Notes: generated by a model from the letters alone, not told the origin. Positions 17,250 through 26,860 are shown, counted from the first letter of the stretch. The stretch is DNA of 58,747 nt from Actinomycetota bacterium (GCA_947455705.1 CANGPO010000008.1:1-58747); one strand, 5' to 3'. Numbers and translations are program-made.

Positions 17250-18797
17250 ATGAGTTCGCAGGACCCACGCCTGTCGACTGACCCTGTCGGCCCCCCTGAT
17301 GGGGACGTCAGGGGTATTCAGGGTGGCCTACGCGGCCAAGTTCTTAAGGGCTTGGTGTGGGGAGCGGGTGCTCGGGTAGCTGGCCTGATAATCCAGATGA
17401 TGGGGACGGTCGTCCTCGCCCGACTCATCGCACCGAGTGAATTCGGACTCTTCGCCATCGCGGCTGTCTTCTACGGCTTTGGTGGGCTGGCGGGAAACCT
17501 CGGACTTGGTACGGCAATCATCCAGCGACCGCGCATCACCGAGGCTCATCTGTCGACTGCCTTCTGGTTCAACGCTGTGATCGGTGTGGGCCTGACCCTC
17601 CTGCAGATCGCATTGGCACCTTTGCTTGCCGGGTGGTTGCACCAGCCTTCGGTGACGCCACTCATACAGCTAGTCGCGCTCGCTTACACACTTTCCCTTT
17701 CCACCGTTCCGATGGCCATTCTCGAGCGATCGATGAAGTTTCGGACGGTTGCTATCGTCGAGATGTTCTCGTCGTGGACCGCACTTGCGTGTGCGGTGGT
17801 CGGCGCGTTCATGGGCTTTGGTGCCTATGCCCTTATCGGCCAGATCCTGATCTTCAATGTGTTGCTCAGTGCGAGCGCCCTACTCGCTGCACGGTGGTGG
17901 CCGCGAGTCCGTCCGACGGCCGCAGCGCTCAAAGACCTGTGGTCGGTCAGCATTTGGTTCACTCTTGGCAATCTCATTGGTTATTGGGGCCAAAGTGCCG
18001 ACACACTCGCCCTAGGTCGCACCCAGTCGACGGCGCAGGTGGGCTACTACAACCGCGGTATCAACTTGATGCAACTTCCGATGCGTCACCTCGGCGGGGT
18101 TTTGACTCGTGTTACCACGCCGGCGCTGTCGTACATGCAGTCGGATGTTGAACGGAGCAAGGCAGCATGGTTGCGATCGGCGACGCTTATGGGTCTGGTG
18201 TCATTTCCGGTGTGCTTAGGTATGGCGGCAGCGGCCCCCGCACTTGTCCGCACTCTGTGGGGTGCAACCTGGATTCCGGTGGTGCCTCTCCTGCAGGTTT
18301 TATCGCTGGCCGGCATTGCGTGGAGCTTGGTAGTTGCCGCTGAAGGTTTGTTGATGGCTCGAGGTCGGGCCAAGACGTTCTTCTGGCTATCGATTGTGAG
18401 CAGTGTTGTCACGATTGCTCTGGTGCTCTTTGGTGTCAGATACGGTGCGATCGGTGTCGCGTACGCGATCCTTGCTCGCGGTTGCCTTCTGTTACCTGTC
18501 TACATTCGGGTTTGTCTCAGCGAAATCCATGTAACCGTCCTCGACGTCATGAGCGCTATTTGGAAGCCATTGGTCGCCGCTGTTGTCATGGGTGGCGTCG
18601 TTTGGGGTGCCGGTAAGGGGCTTAACTCGTTGTCCGCAGTGTTACTCCTTGTGATTCAAGTCTTTGTCGGAGTCTGCGTCATGTGGGTGATGCTCAGAAT
18701 TCTGGCTCCCGAGCTGCTACGAGAGGCGCGGGCCGTGATGCGACGTGGTTCCGATAGCAGCAACGACGATTCGTTGAGTGCCGGGGCCGCAAACTAA
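17250..18797 (+). CDS. Wzx-type polysaccharide flippase
   Basis: A 515-residue polytopic membrane protein (roughly 12-14 helices) of the MOP/WzxC superfamily that moves lipid-linked repeat units across the membrane. Typical segments: GLVWGAGARVAGLIIQMMGT, LARLIAPSEFGLFAIAAVFY and YYNRGINLMQLPMRHLGGVL. The tail (~490-515) is hydrophilic. The ATG at 17250 has only a weak AAGAG upstream. It sits 185 bp after the priming transferase; the gap ends in a small GC hairpin. It pairs with the Wzy-like polymerase at 22419. Confidence 0.92.
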   Translation: MSSQDPRLSTDPVGPPDGDVRGIQGGLRGQVLKGLVWGAGARVAGLIIQMMGTVVLARLIAPSEFGLFAIAAVFYGFGGLAGNLGLGTAIIQRPRITEAHLSTAFWFNAVIGVGLTLLQIALAPLLAGWLHQPSVTPLIQLVALAYTLSLSTVPMAILERSMKFRTVAIVEMFSSWTALACAVVGAFMGFGAYALIGQILIFNVLLSASALLAARWWPRVRPTAAALKDLWSVSIWFTLGNLIGYWGQSADTLALGRTQSTAQVGYYNRGINLMQLPMRHLGGVLTRVTTPALSYMQSDVERSKAAWLRSATLMGLVSFPVCLGMAAAAPALVRTLWGATWIPVVPLLQVLSLAGIAWSLVVAAEGLLMARGRAKTFFWLSIVSSVVTIALVLFGVRYGAIGVAYAILARGCLLLPVYIRVCLSEIHVTVLDVMSAIWKPLVAAVVMGGVVWGAGKGLNSLSAVLLLVIQVFVGVCVMWVMLRILAPELLREARAVMRRGSDSSNDDSLSAGAAN

Positions 18798-18921
18798 CGA
18801 CCTGCTCAATACGTACCGTGATCGGCGTCACCCGTTCAGCCTGCGCAGCAGGAGTCAACAGCATGGTCCGTGACATGATCCAAGAGCAGTAACTGGCGAC
18901 CTGTGAGGGGATCGACGAATC

Positions 18922-19689
18922 GTGTCAGGCAAGGACGTCCTATCGACGCTCTGGAACGCGACGGATCGTCTCACCCCGCAGGCGCGCGGTCAGGCGAAAA
19001 TCGTTGTTAACTCTGTCGCCGCGCCATTTCTTGGATCAATCAACGGTGCCGGTTCTGCCGGCCAGGTATCGATTACCTTTGACGATGGTCCGGAGCCCAC
19101 TGTTACCCCGCAGCTACTTGAGCTGCTTCGAGAACGTGGCGTCAAACTCACCTTCTTCGTTCTGCTCACCCAATGCCGTCGTTATCCTGAACTTCTTCAA
19201 GCGATTGTTGCCGACGGACACGAGATCGCCCTTCACGGTGTCGATCATCGACGTATCACCGAACTACCGTATGGCCTTGCGGTTGACTACTTAGCCGGTG
19301 CCAAGCGGGAGTTGGAAGAGCTAACAGGTCAGCGAATAGACCTGTACCGGCCGCCCTTTGGATCCCAATCACTGAGCTCGTGGAGTGCGGTGCGCAAGGC
19401 GGGAATGCAGGTCGTGGCGTGGAGTTGTGACGGCGCTGATTGGGTTGATCGCGATGTCGATTCGGTGGTTACCGATTCGATGGCCAGGTTGAGCAGCGGT
19501 GGGATTTTGCTGCTTCACGAACGGTTAGAGCCAGATCCCAAACGCGATGCTCCGAAAACGTCATTCGATCGCGTAGACATGACCTTTCGTCTGCTGGATC
19601 AGGTGTCTGCAAAGGGATGGACTCCGACGACGGTCGGCAACATGGTTGCTGAGTCAGGTGCGCGGCGCACGATGTGGTTTAGGCCATGA
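18922..19689 (+). CDS. Polysaccharide deacetylase (NodB domain)
   Basis: A 255-residue carbohydrate esterase family 4 protein. Motif 1 TFDDGP (52-57) gives the catalytic base and metal Asp (D54/D55), motif 2 HGVDH (H105, H109) the metal histidines, and motif 3 YRPPFGS (142-148) follows. There is no clear signal peptide, so it may act in the cytoplasm on lipid-linked intermediates or be anchored otherwise. The GTG start has GAGGGG about 11 nt upstream, a long spacing. In this context it probably removes N-acetyl or O-acetyl groups from the polymer's sugars. Confidence 0.9.
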   Translation: MSGKDVLSTLWNATDRLTPQARGQAKIVVNSVAAPFLGSINGAGSAGQVSITFDDGPEPTVTPQLLELLRERGVKLTFFVLLTQCRRYPELLQAIVADGHEIALHGVDHRRITELPYGLAVDYLAGAKRELEELTGQRIDLYRPPFGSQSLSSWSAVRKAGMQVVAWSCDGADWVDRDVDSVVTDSMARLSSGGILLLHERLEPDPKRDAPKTSFDRVDMTFRLLDQVSAKGWTPTTVGNMVAESGARRTMWFRP

Positions 19690-19743
19690 GTAGCTGCGAT
19701 CGAAACATGTTGCACAAGCCCATCTTCCGTCGCGGGCGTTGAC

Positions 19744-20604
19744 ATGGCGAACAGCGGTCCTATCGCCAGCATCGTCATCCCAGCCCACAACGAGCAGGCT
19801 GTGATCGCCCGGACTCTGACAACGCTGCTTGCCGGCGCATATAACGGTGAGTTTGAGGTCGTGGTGGTCTGCAACGGCTGTACGGATTCGACCGCCTCGG
19901 TGAGTGAGACGTTCGCCGATCGTGGAGTTCGCACACTTTCGATCGAAACTCCCTCAAAGATCGCCGCACTCAATGCTGGTGATCAGGCCGTTTCAATATT
20001 CCCGCGCGTGTATCTCGATGCGGACGTCCGCGTTTCTACCGAATCGATTCGCAAACTTGTGGCAACTCTCAACACTGGTGCGCTCGCAGCTGCGCCACGC
20101 GCACAGTTGGATCTGAACGATTGCTCGATGTTAGTGCGCGCATACTTTTCCGTCTGGTCTCGACTCGGCCATGTGAACCGTGGTCTCGGTTCCGGGGTGT
20201 ATGCGTTGTCGGCGCAGGGGCGTGAAAGATTCGCTGAATTCCCCGACGTCCTTGCTGATGACTTCTACGTGTACTGCCTTGTTGGTGGCGAGAATCGGGT
20301 AAGCCCGAGCGATGCCTATTCGATCGTTGATCAACCGCGCACTCTGTCTGATCTGGCTAAGCGTCGATTGCGAATTGAAAAGGGCAACGCTGAACTACGT
20401 CGGCAGGGGCTAACCGCTTCGGCAGGTGGTGCAGGACTCGTCGACGTTGTACGCAAGGAACCGCGCCTCCTGCCGAATGCGGCTCTGTACGCGGGTTTGC
20501 ATGCGTGGGCGCGTCAACGGGTGAGTCGCATGTCTGTAACCGAGGTTGGGTGGCAGCGCGCTGAATCTTCTCGACTCAACGTCAATGGGGGTGAGCAGTT
20601 GTGA
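19744..20604 (+). CDS. Glycosyltransferase family 2
   Basis: A 286-residue GT-A inverting enzyme. The N-terminal core ASIVIPAHNEQAVIARTL is the nucleotide-binding strand, LDADVRV is the metal-binding DxD, and DVLADDFYVYCLVGGE (E/D base region) plus an Arg-rich helix follow. No membrane segments. The start has a poor Shine-Dalgarno. The stop overlaps the next GT2 gene by 4 nt, indicating translational coupling. One of four sugar-adding enzymes in the locus; donor unknown. Confidence 0.9.
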   Translation: MANSGPIASIVIPAHNEQAVIARTLTTLLAGAYNGEFEVVVVCNGCTDSTASVSETFADRGVRTLSIETPSKIAALNAGDQAVSIFPRVYLDADVRVSTESIRKLVATLNTGALAAAPRAQLDLNDCSMLVRAYFSVWSRLGHVNRGLGSGVYALSAQGRERFAEFPDVLADDFYVYCLVGGENRVSPSDAYSIVDQPRTLSDLAKRRLRIEKGNAELRRQGLTASAGGAGLVDVVRKEPRLLPNAALYAGLHAWARQRVSRMSVTEVGWQRAESSRLNVNGGEQL

Positions 20605-21530
20605 ATGACCCAGGACTCGTATCCATCGTGATGGTCACCTACAACAGTGCCGATTGGCTTGACTCGTCAATCGGAACGATCGATCGCGGTGCGCAAGACG
20701 TTCCCTACGAAGTCATCGCTGTAGACAATGCGTCGGCCGACGATACCGTCCATCAACTGACCACGCGATTCCCGCAGGTTCGCCTCATTGCGAACTCGAC
20801 GAATGAGGGTTTCGCGCGCGCAGTGAATCGAGGGGCGGCAGCGGCCGCGGGCGACTGGATCCTGCTGTTGAATCCGGACACTGAGGTTGAGAGCGGTGCG
20901 ATAGCAGCACTGGTCTCCTTCGCCATCGCACACCCGGGCCATGGCATTTATGGTGGAAGAACTGTGACTCCAGAAGGCGACGTCGATCCAGCGTCCTGCT
21001 GGGGTCTTCCCAGCGTTTGGAGTACTGCATGTTTCGGACTTGGCTTGTCGACGGCCTTCAAGAAGTCGCTGCTCTTTGATCCGGAATCACTGGGCCGCTG
21101 GCAGCGAGACTCAGTTCGCGAGGTGGGTTTCGTGTCAGGAAGTTTGCTGCTTATGCCGCGTTCCGTCTGGGCAGAGCTGCGCGGTTTTGATGAGCGATTC
21201 TTCGTTTACGGGGAAGATGCTGACTTGGGAGCCCGCGCTCATGCCTTGGGCTACCGACCGATCGTGACGCCTGAGGCCACAATCGTCCATGCGGTTGGGG
21301 CTTCGTCAACCAGGGTGAACAAACTGGTACTTCTATTTGCGGGTAAGGCCACGTATGCCGAGACACATTTCCACGGGTTGGGACGTCCGCTCAGCAAGAT
21401 AATGCTGCAATCTGGTGTCGGTATTCGAGCGATGCTTTCTCGCGCAACAAAGCGAGAAACTGGCTGGGCTGGTGCGTGGGAACGACGACGTGAATGGCGT
21501 GACGGGTTTCCACTCCGGACGCAGGGTTGA
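20601..21530 (+). CDS. Glycosyltransferase family 2 (rhamnosyltransferase-like)
   Basis: A 309-residue GT2 of the WbbL-like group. It begins GLVSIVMVTYNSADWLDSSI, has LLNPDTEVESGAIAALV (DxD-type metal site) and the family's FDERFFVYGEDADLGARAHA motif with the ED(A)D base region. Enzymes with that last motif often use dTDP-L-rhamnose, which the nearby rfbBDAC genes would supply (inference). The GTG start overlaps the preceding stop by 4 nt with GGGGGTGAG upstream. A 185-bp gap with AT-rich sequence separates it from the Wzz-like gene. Confidence 0.91.
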   Translation: MNDPGLVSIVMVTYNSADWLDSSIGTIDRGAQDVPYEVIAVDNASADDTVHQLTTRFPQVRLIANSTNEGFARAVNRGAAAAAGDWILLLNPDTEVESGAIAALVSFAIAHPGHGIYGGRTVTPEGDVDPASCWGLPSVWSTACFGLGLSTAFKKSLLFDPESLGRWQRDSVREVGFVSGSLLLMPRSVWAELRGFDERFFVYGEDADLGARAHALGYRPIVTPEATIVHAVGASSTRVNKLVLLFAGKATYAETHFHGLGRPLSKIMLQSGVGIRAMLSRATKRETGWAGAWERRREWRDGFPLRTQG

Positions 21531-21715
21531 CCGCTGAGTTCGTGACGTTGACCGTGATCGAGGACGTAGTAGAGATGACGGTAAATCATTCGTGAATAAC
21601 CCGTTTAGCCCATCTTCTCGGCTACATCGAGTGGGGATCGGCGTACTCCCAATGGCATACTCAATAGGAAGCGTTAAATACCCCAAGTAGCCAAAAGCGA
21701 AATGGATGGCACGTT

Positions 21716-22417
21716 ATGGACTTCTGGACTGGTGTCCAGGTACTCAAGCGGCAGTGGAAGGTGTGGCTTGCAGGCCTGCTGATCACTGTGCTCGCTGCTG
21801 CGGGCGCCTTTTTGCTTGTGAAGCCAAAGTACGTAGCCAACTCTGACAACTTGATGCTGCTTCCTACGCAGTCGGGAATCAACGTTCAGCCGTATCAGGC
21901 CAATCCCTACCTGAACATTTCCTCCGGCTTGACCGTCACCGCTGAAACGATGATTCAGGCAATGAATGGTGACGCCACTCTTGATGCGTTAAAGCAAGAA
22001 GGTGCGGTCGGTAAGTTCTCGGCGGTCGGCTTCCTTGGTAATGCGCCAATGGTCACCCTGGAGGTTGAAGCCGGCAGCGATAGTGAAGCCATGTCGGGTC
22101 TCAATCTTTATGGGGAGCAATTGCGCAAGCAGTTGGCGCAGTTGCAGCAGCAGGCACAGGTCCCGCCGGAGCAGGTGATTTCTGCGGTTGCGATTCGCTA
22201 CCCCGTCGCTGCCACAAAGGATTCTGGCAGCCGAATTCGCGCGCTTATTGGCATTGTTGCTGTTGGCGTGATCCTGTCGATCTTTGCAGCGTTCTTGGCC
22301 GAACAGCGTCGACGCAATCGCATCCGGTCAGACGCCATGAACCGTTCCGCGGCCGCGGACGGGCCGACGAATGCTGAGCACCTCCTGATCTCAGACGGTA
22401 AGTCTGCTCAGAATTGA
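21716..22417 (+). CDS. Wzz-like chain-length determinant without kinase domain
   Basis: A 233-residue membrane protein of the Wzz/CapA type. It has a TM helix at ~15-36, an extracytoplasmic domain (~37-172) with QAQVPPEQVISAV just before TM2 (~175-196), and a short basic cytosolic tail. There is no Walker box, so the BY-kinase half usually fused or adjacent in Gram-positive systems is absent here. It probably sets polymer length together with the Wzy protein, whose gene starts 1 nt downstream. Confidence 0.82.
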   Translation: MDFWTGVQVLKRQWKVWLAGLLITVLAAAGAFLLVKPKYVANSDNLMLLPTQSGINVQPYQANPYLNISSGLTVTAETMIQAMNGDATLDALKQEGAVGKFSAVGFLGNAPMVTLEVEAGSDSEAMSGLNLYGEQLRKQLAQLQQQAQVPPEQVISAVAIRYPVAATKDSGSRIRALIGIVAVGVILSIFAAFLAEQRRRNRIRSDAMNRSAAADGPTNAEHLLISDGKSAQN

Positions 22418-22418
22418 A

Positions 22419-23795
22419 ATGAGCATTCAGGAACTCGAGACCGCGGACGCGTTCGCGATACCGGACGTGTCTAAGCCGGCACCCGATGCGCGGCCACTTC
22501 TCGTCGTATTCCTATTCCTGCTCTTTTTAATCCCGGCCGGTCTTGTGGTCGGAGCAATGGGGGCGCCGGGCGCACCGGCCGCTCTGTTCTCACTCCTGCT
22601 TTTGGTGTGGTGGCTGGCCGGTCAGATCATGTACCACGAATGGAATGCACCCGGCCGCCATCCCATCCGATTAATGGTCATGGTCTTTTTTGTGTCTGCC
22701 ATGCTGTCGTTCGTCGTGGGCAACATTCTTGGACTTCATGATCTTGAAGCCTCCGGCGCCGATCGTGGGATGTTGAGCATCCTTGGTTGGGTCGGATTGA
22801 CTCTTGTGGCGTGCGACATGCTGCGGAGCCGCGAGAGTATCGACCGACTCCTTCAAACACTGACGTATCTGGTCACCTTTGTGGCCTTTCTCGGCATCGT
22901 GCAGTTTGTCACGCACATCGATATCGCAAACATGATCAGCATTCCTGGGCTCACCCCGAACGGAAACTTGAACGGCTCGTTCAATCGCTCGGGCTTTCTG
23001 CGTGTGTCTGCGACCACCTCACATCCGATTGAATTCGGCGTCATGGTGGCGTCGACGTATCCACTGGCGCTGCACTATGCACTCGATGATCCGCGTGCGT
23101 CGAAATTCGTCCGATGGCTTGTCGTGGTTATCTTGACGATCGCCGTCCCACTTTCAGTGTCCCGTTCCGCCATTCTTGGACTCGCCGTCGGAATGGTTGT
23201 TCTGTTGGTGTCGTGGCCGGCTCCACGACGTTGGTTCGCCGTGATGGTGTCACCGCTGATTTTGATCGGAATGCGCGTCGTCATGCCCGGCCTATTGGGA
23301 ACGCTGTTTTCCGGCTTTACACATCAGGACGACAGCATCAAGGGGCGTACGGACGATTACGCGGTAATCGGCACGTACATTGATCGGTCTCCGTTTGTGG
23401 GTACGGGATTCGGCACGTTCATCCCGAAGAAGTTCATCATCCTTGATAACCAGTATCTCGGCTCGGCCGTCGAAATGGGCTACGTCGGTTGCGCCGTGTT
23501 GGTCCTGTTGATGGTCGTGGGATTCGCGACGGCACGTGGTGTCGTTCGTCGCGCCGCTGATTCGCAGACTCGGTCGCTCGGGGTTTCGCTATCTGCGTCG
23601 ATCCTGGTGCTCGCCGTCACCTTTGTGACCTTCGACGGATTGGGCTTTCCCATCGCTGCGGGGATGTTGTTTCTCTTCCTCGGGGTGATCGGAGCTCTAT
23701 GGCGTGTAGTCGGAGGGCCGTCCGGAGTGCAGCGTGTTCCTAAGTTGAAGAAGCGCCGCGGATCACGCCTTTCCGTTGGTACTCAGCGGGTTTGA
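22419..23795 (+). CDS. O-antigen ligase/polymerase-like protein (Wzy)
   Basis: A 458-residue polytopic protein with about 11-12 membrane helices and one large loop (~265-330) holding HQDDSIKGRTDDYAVI and GTGFGTFIPK, the pattern of the O-antigen ligase/Wzy_C family. It would join lipid-linked repeat units outside the membrane. The ATG is separated from the Wzz-like stop by a single base, so the two are cotranslated. The C-terminus is basic (KKRRGSRL). Ligase versus polymerase cannot be told from sequence; the Wzx/Wzz neighbours favour polymerase. Confidence 0.88.
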   Translation: MSIQELETADAFAIPDVSKPAPDARPLLVVFLFLLFLIPAGLVVGAMGAPGAPAALFSLLLLVWWLAGQIMYHEWNAPGRHPIRLMVMVFFVSAMLSFVVGNILGLHDLEASGADRGMLSILGWVGLTLVACDMLRSRESIDRLLQTLTYLVTFVAFLGIVQFVTHIDIANMISIPGLTPNGNLNGSFNRSGFLRVSATTSHPIEFGVMVASTYPLALHYALDDPRASKFVRWLVVVILTIAVPLSVSRSAILGLAVGMVVLLVSWPAPRRWFAVMVSPLILIGMRVVMPGLLGTLFSGFTHQDDSIKGRTDDYAVIGTYIDRSPFVGTGFGTFIPKKFIILDNQYLGSAVEMGYVGCAVLVLLMVVGFATARGVVRRAADSQTRSLGVSLSASILVLAVTFVTFDGLGFPIAAGMLFLFLGVIGALWRVVGGPSGVQRVPKLKKRRGSRLSVGTQRV

Positions 23796-23813
23796 GAGCG
23801 TAGAGACGAAGAC

Positions 23814-24938
23814 ATGAATCGCCTGGGCTTTGCGTGTAAATGGGACATTGATCCGAGGACTACCTGGTCAGGTACCAATTGGGCTTTGATAACTGCCCTA
23901 CAAGCCCGCATTGACACTGTTGATGTAGGGACTCACCTGTCCCCATTGAGGCGACGAGCGTGGCAAGCCCGCGGCCTTCGCCGCAAGGATGGTGCGTGGA
24001 TCACACGCTGGGAGAACACTCCGCCGTGGGAGAAGTACCTACTCAACGACGTACAAAGAAACGTCACCGCTAGTGGGTGTGATGCCGTCCTTGAGATTCA
24101 GGATGTTGGCGTTGTAGATCGGCCATTCTTTATCTACCAAGACTTGAGTTACGACGTGTTAGCCCGCGAACTCGAATCATCGGATGAGGGTGTGACGCAC
24201 TTTTTCAGAGGTTTGGATCGCGAACTGCTCGAGCGACGACGAGCTCGCCAACATGAGGTCTTTGCCAAGGCGGCCGGAGTGCTGGCCATGAGTGCCTCGT
24301 ACGCGGACAGTTTGGTTCGTGAATCGGGATTACCACCGGACAAGGTGCATGTTGCGTATCCGGGTGCGACCTCTTTGGCAGGGGCCTTGTCGGCTGCGCC
24401 GCGCCGAGACCGAACAGCGCCGCGTACAAAGCTTCTCTTCGTCGGCACGACCTTCTTGGTGAAATCCGGTGACGTTGTGCTCAAGGCTTTTGAGCTACTC
24501 CGGCAACAAGATCGTTCGCTGACGCTGACCATTGTCGGCCCGGCGATATGGCCGATGGATGGTCCTGTGCCCGACGGAGTTGACTTCCGCGGCCGCGTTC
24601 CACGCTCCGAGATAGCCACGATCATGGACGAGCATGACCTCTTCGTTATGCCATCTCGCCTCGAGGGCTTCGGAATGGTGTTCGTCGAGGCGTTGGCCCG
24701 TGGCTTGCCCTGCATTGGTCGTCGAGCGTTTGCGATGCCCGAACTGATTGAAGACGGCGTAACCGGTGCCATTGTCGACACTCTGGATACGAACCTACTA
24801 GCCGAGGCGATCGTCAAAGCGCTCGCGGACGATTCAATCTATGAAGCGACCAGCGCACGTGCTGCCTCAGCGGCGGAGCTGTTTAGTTGGGATCGGACAG
24901 CGTCCACGATGATTGACTTCATGAAATCAAAACTCTGA
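23814..24938 (+). CDS. Glycosyltransferase family 4
   Basis: A 374-residue GT-B enzyme. The C-terminal donor domain has LLFVGTTFLVKSGDVVLKAF, the RVPRSEIATIM segment and SRLEGFGMVFVEALARGLPC (E-x7-E motif of GT4), followed by AMPELIEDG. The N-terminal domain is less typical (GFACKWDIDPRTTWSGTNWA). The start is 18 bp after the polymerase stop; no strong Shine-Dalgarno, and a TAGAGA sits 7 nt before the ATG. Probably adds a sugar of the repeat unit. Confidence 0.9.
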   Translation: MNRLGFACKWDIDPRTTWSGTNWALITALQARIDTVDVGTHLSPLRRRAWQARGLRRKDGAWITRWENTPPWEKYLLNDVQRNVTASGCDAVLEIQDVGVVDRPFFIYQDLSYDVLARELESSDEGVTHFFRGLDRELLERRRARQHEVFAKAAGVLAMSASYADSLVRESGLPPDKVHVAYPGATSLAGALSAAPRRDRTAPRTKLLFVGTTFLVKSGDVVLKAFELLRQQDRSLTLTIVGPAIWPMDGPVPDGVDFRGRVPRSEIATIMDEHDLFVMPSRLEGFGMVFVEALARGLPCIGRRAFAMPELIEDGVTGAIVDTLDTNLLAEAIVKALADDSIYEATSARAASAAELFSWDRTASTMIDFMKSKL

Positions 24939-24992
24939 TCCAATGCACCCCTGCGGGTGATGCAGAGCAGGCGAGCGTCAACGCCGATCCAC

Positions 24993-24998
24993 TATCCT
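24993..24998 (+). promoter_or_regulatory. -10 TATCCT, leaderless rfbB start
   Basis: TATCCT, 6 nt, then ATG at 25005; no Shine-Dalgarno. This supports the internal ATG over upstream in-frame starts. No clear -35. Confidence 0.5.
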
Positions 24999-25004
24999 TG
25001 GCGT

Positions 25005-25994
25005 ATGCGATATCTCGTTACGGGTGGAGCGGGATTCATCGGTTCCCATTACGTCCGCTCCGTGTTGACCTCTGGTTGGACTTCTGCCGATGTCACGTCC
25101 GTTACCGTTCTGGATTCCCTCACGTATGCAGGGAATCGGGCAAATCTGGATCCCGTCGCAGACGACCCTCGCCTGACGTTCGTGCACGGTGATATCTGTG
25201 ACGCCGACCTCGTCGATGGGCTGATCGCTGATGCTGATGCGGTTGTTCATTTCGCCGCCGAGTCGCATGTGGATCGCTCGATTGATGGTGCGCGAGTTTT
25301 CGTACATACCAATGTGATTGGTACGCAAACATTGCTCGAGGCAGCACTTCGTCATCGAACCGGGCGCTTCGTTCACGTTTCGACTGACGAGGTCTACGGT
25401 TCGATCGATGAGGGCTCGTGGACTGAAGATGCCCCGGTCGCGCCGAATTCACCGTATTCAGCCTCGAAGGCGTCAAGTGATTTGATCGCACTCGCCTATG
25501 CCCGTACACATGGCCTGGACATCGTCGTCACTCGTTGCTCAAACAACTACGGCCCGTACCAGTTCCCCGAGAAGGTCATCCCACTGTTCGTGACGAATCT
25601 GCTCGACGGATTCAATGTGCCGCTGTATGGCGATGGTGACAACGTCCGGGATTGGCTTCACGTTGACGATCACTGCCGCGGGATCGACCTCGTCCTTCAT
25701 GGCGGTCGTCCAGCCGAGGTGTACAACATCGGCGGCGGTACAGAGTTATCCAACAAAGAGCTCACAGCACTTCTTCTCGATGCTTGTGGTGCGGACTGGT
25801 CACGGGTCGATCGGGTCGCAGACCGCAAGGGGCATGATCGTCGTTATTCGGTTGATATCACTCGTATTCAAGAGGAACTCGGTTACGAGCCGAAAACCGA
25901 ATTCGCGACCGGGTTGGCTGACGCGGTTGATTGGTATCGCACCAAGCGTGACTGGTGGGAGCCGCTCAAGTCGCGTGCGGCTCTATCGAAATGA
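25005..25994 (+). CDS. rfbB: dTDP-glucose 4,6-dehydratase
   Basis: A 329-residue extended SDR. The N-terminal NAD motif is GGAGFIGSHYV, the catalytic segment STDEVYG (Thr-Asp-Glu triad), then the YSASK Tyr-Lys pair and NNYGPYQFPEKVIPLF, all diagnostic of RfbB/RmlB. It converts dTDP-glucose to dTDP-4-keto-6-deoxyglucose, step two of dTDP-L-rhamnose synthesis. The ATG at 25005 matches the family N-terminus; upstream in-frame codons from 24957 would add 16 unlikely residues. It overlaps rfbD by 4 nt (ATGA). Confidence 0.96.
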   Translation: MRYLVTGGAGFIGSHYVRSVLTSGWTSADVTSVTVLDSLTYAGNRANLDPVADDPRLTFVHGDICDADLVDGLIADADAVVHFAAESHVDRSIDGARVFVHTNVIGTQTLLEAALRHRTGRFVHVSTDEVYGSIDEGSWTEDAPVAPNSPYSASKASSDLIALAYARTHGLDIVVTRCSNNYGPYQFPEKVIPLFVTNLLDGFNVPLYGDGDNVRDWLHVDDHCRGIDLVLHGGRPAEVYNIGGGTELSNKELTALLLDACGADWSRVDRVADRKGHDRRYSVDITRIQEELGYEPKTEFATGLADAVDWYRTKRDWWEPLKSRAALSK

Positions 25995-26851
25995 GCCAAA
26001 CAGATCTGCGCTGGGCAGTTGTTGGTGCAGGCGGAATGCTGGCTGCGGATGTGATTCCCCTGCTTGGTGGTCGTGACGTTCGAACCTTCACCCGGCAGCA
26101 ACTGGACATCTGTGACCCTGCTGCCGTGCGAACGGCGCTGGCTGAGGTGGACGTGGTCGTTAACTGTGCTGCATACACGGCCGTCGATGATGCCGAAACC
26201 CATGAAGATGAGGCGTTGGCCATCAACGCACAAGGCGCTGGCAATCTTGCAGCGACGTGCGCTGCCGCTGGTGCCAAACTCGTGCACCTCTCAACCGACT
26301 ACGTCTTTGCGGGGGATGCCGCCGACCCGTATTCGGAGTCGTCGCCACGCGATCCCAAGACTGCCTACGGCCGAACCAAGGCTGCAGGCGAGATAGCTGT
26401 TCAAGCGGTGCTGGCGGAGTCGTCGTGGATTATTCGTACCGCGTGGCTTTACGGAAGTCACGGCCCCAATTTTGTTTCCACGATGAAGCGTCTCGAGAGT
26501 GAGCGAGACACCATTGACGTGGTTGACGATCAGCGCGGACAGCCGACGTGGACGAAGGATCTGGCCGAGCGGATCGTTGAGACAGTGGATCGTGATCTAC
26601 CGCCCGGTATCTATCACGCAACTAATTCGGGGTCAGCCTCGTGGTACGAATTGGCGCGAGCTGTCTTCGAGCTACTTGGTGCGGATCCTGCACGGGTTCG
26701 CCCCACGACAACGGACATGTTTCCTCGTCCCGCGCAGCGCCCGGCCTTCAGCGTCCTTGGTCATGACGGCTGGATTGCGGCAGGTATGCCGCCCATGCGT
26801 CCATGGCAGGAAGCACTAGTGGCTGCGGCGCCAGAACTGTTAGATCGGTAG
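25991..26851 (+). CDS. rfbD: dTDP-4-dehydrorhamnose reductase
   Basis: A 286-residue SDR-type reductase for the last step of dTDP-L-rhamnose synthesis. Marks: GAGGMLAADV (nucleotide loop), NCAAYTAVDDAE, STDYVFAGD, and YGRTKAAGE with the Tyr-Lys pair; the substrate loop WLYGSHGPNFV and QRGQPTWT are also as in RmlD. The ATG overlaps the rfbB stop (ATGA). Its TAG stop is the first half of the -10 hexamer of rfbA. Normal length. Confidence 0.95.
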   Translation: MSQTDLRWAVVGAGGMLAADVIPLLGGRDVRTFTRQQLDICDPAAVRTALAEVDVVVNCAAYTAVDDAETHEDEALAINAQGAGNLAATCAAAGAKLVHLSTDYVFAGDAADPYSESSPRDPKTAYGRTKAAGEIAVQAVLAESSWIIRTAWLYGSHGPNFVSTMKRLESERDTIDVVDDQRGQPTWTKDLAERIVETVDRDLPPGIYHATNSGSASWYELARAVFELLGADPARVRPTTTDMFPRPAQRPAFSVLGHDGWIAAGMPPMRPWQEALVAAAPELLDR

Positions 26852-26854
26852 CAT
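26849..26854 (+). promoter_or_regulatory. -10 TAGCAT overlapping the rfbD stop codon
   Basis: TAGCAT, 6 nt, ATG at 26861 (rfbA). The TAG is at the same time the stop codon of rfbD. No Shine-Dalgarno before rfbA, so a separate leaderless message is likely in addition to read-through. Confidence 0.5.
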
Positions 26855-26860
26855 CGGTCT

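Noticed and set aside
24149-24817. 222-codon open frame antisense to the GT4 gene
   Set aside because: Ser/Arg/Thr-rich shadow of a clear glycosyltransferase.
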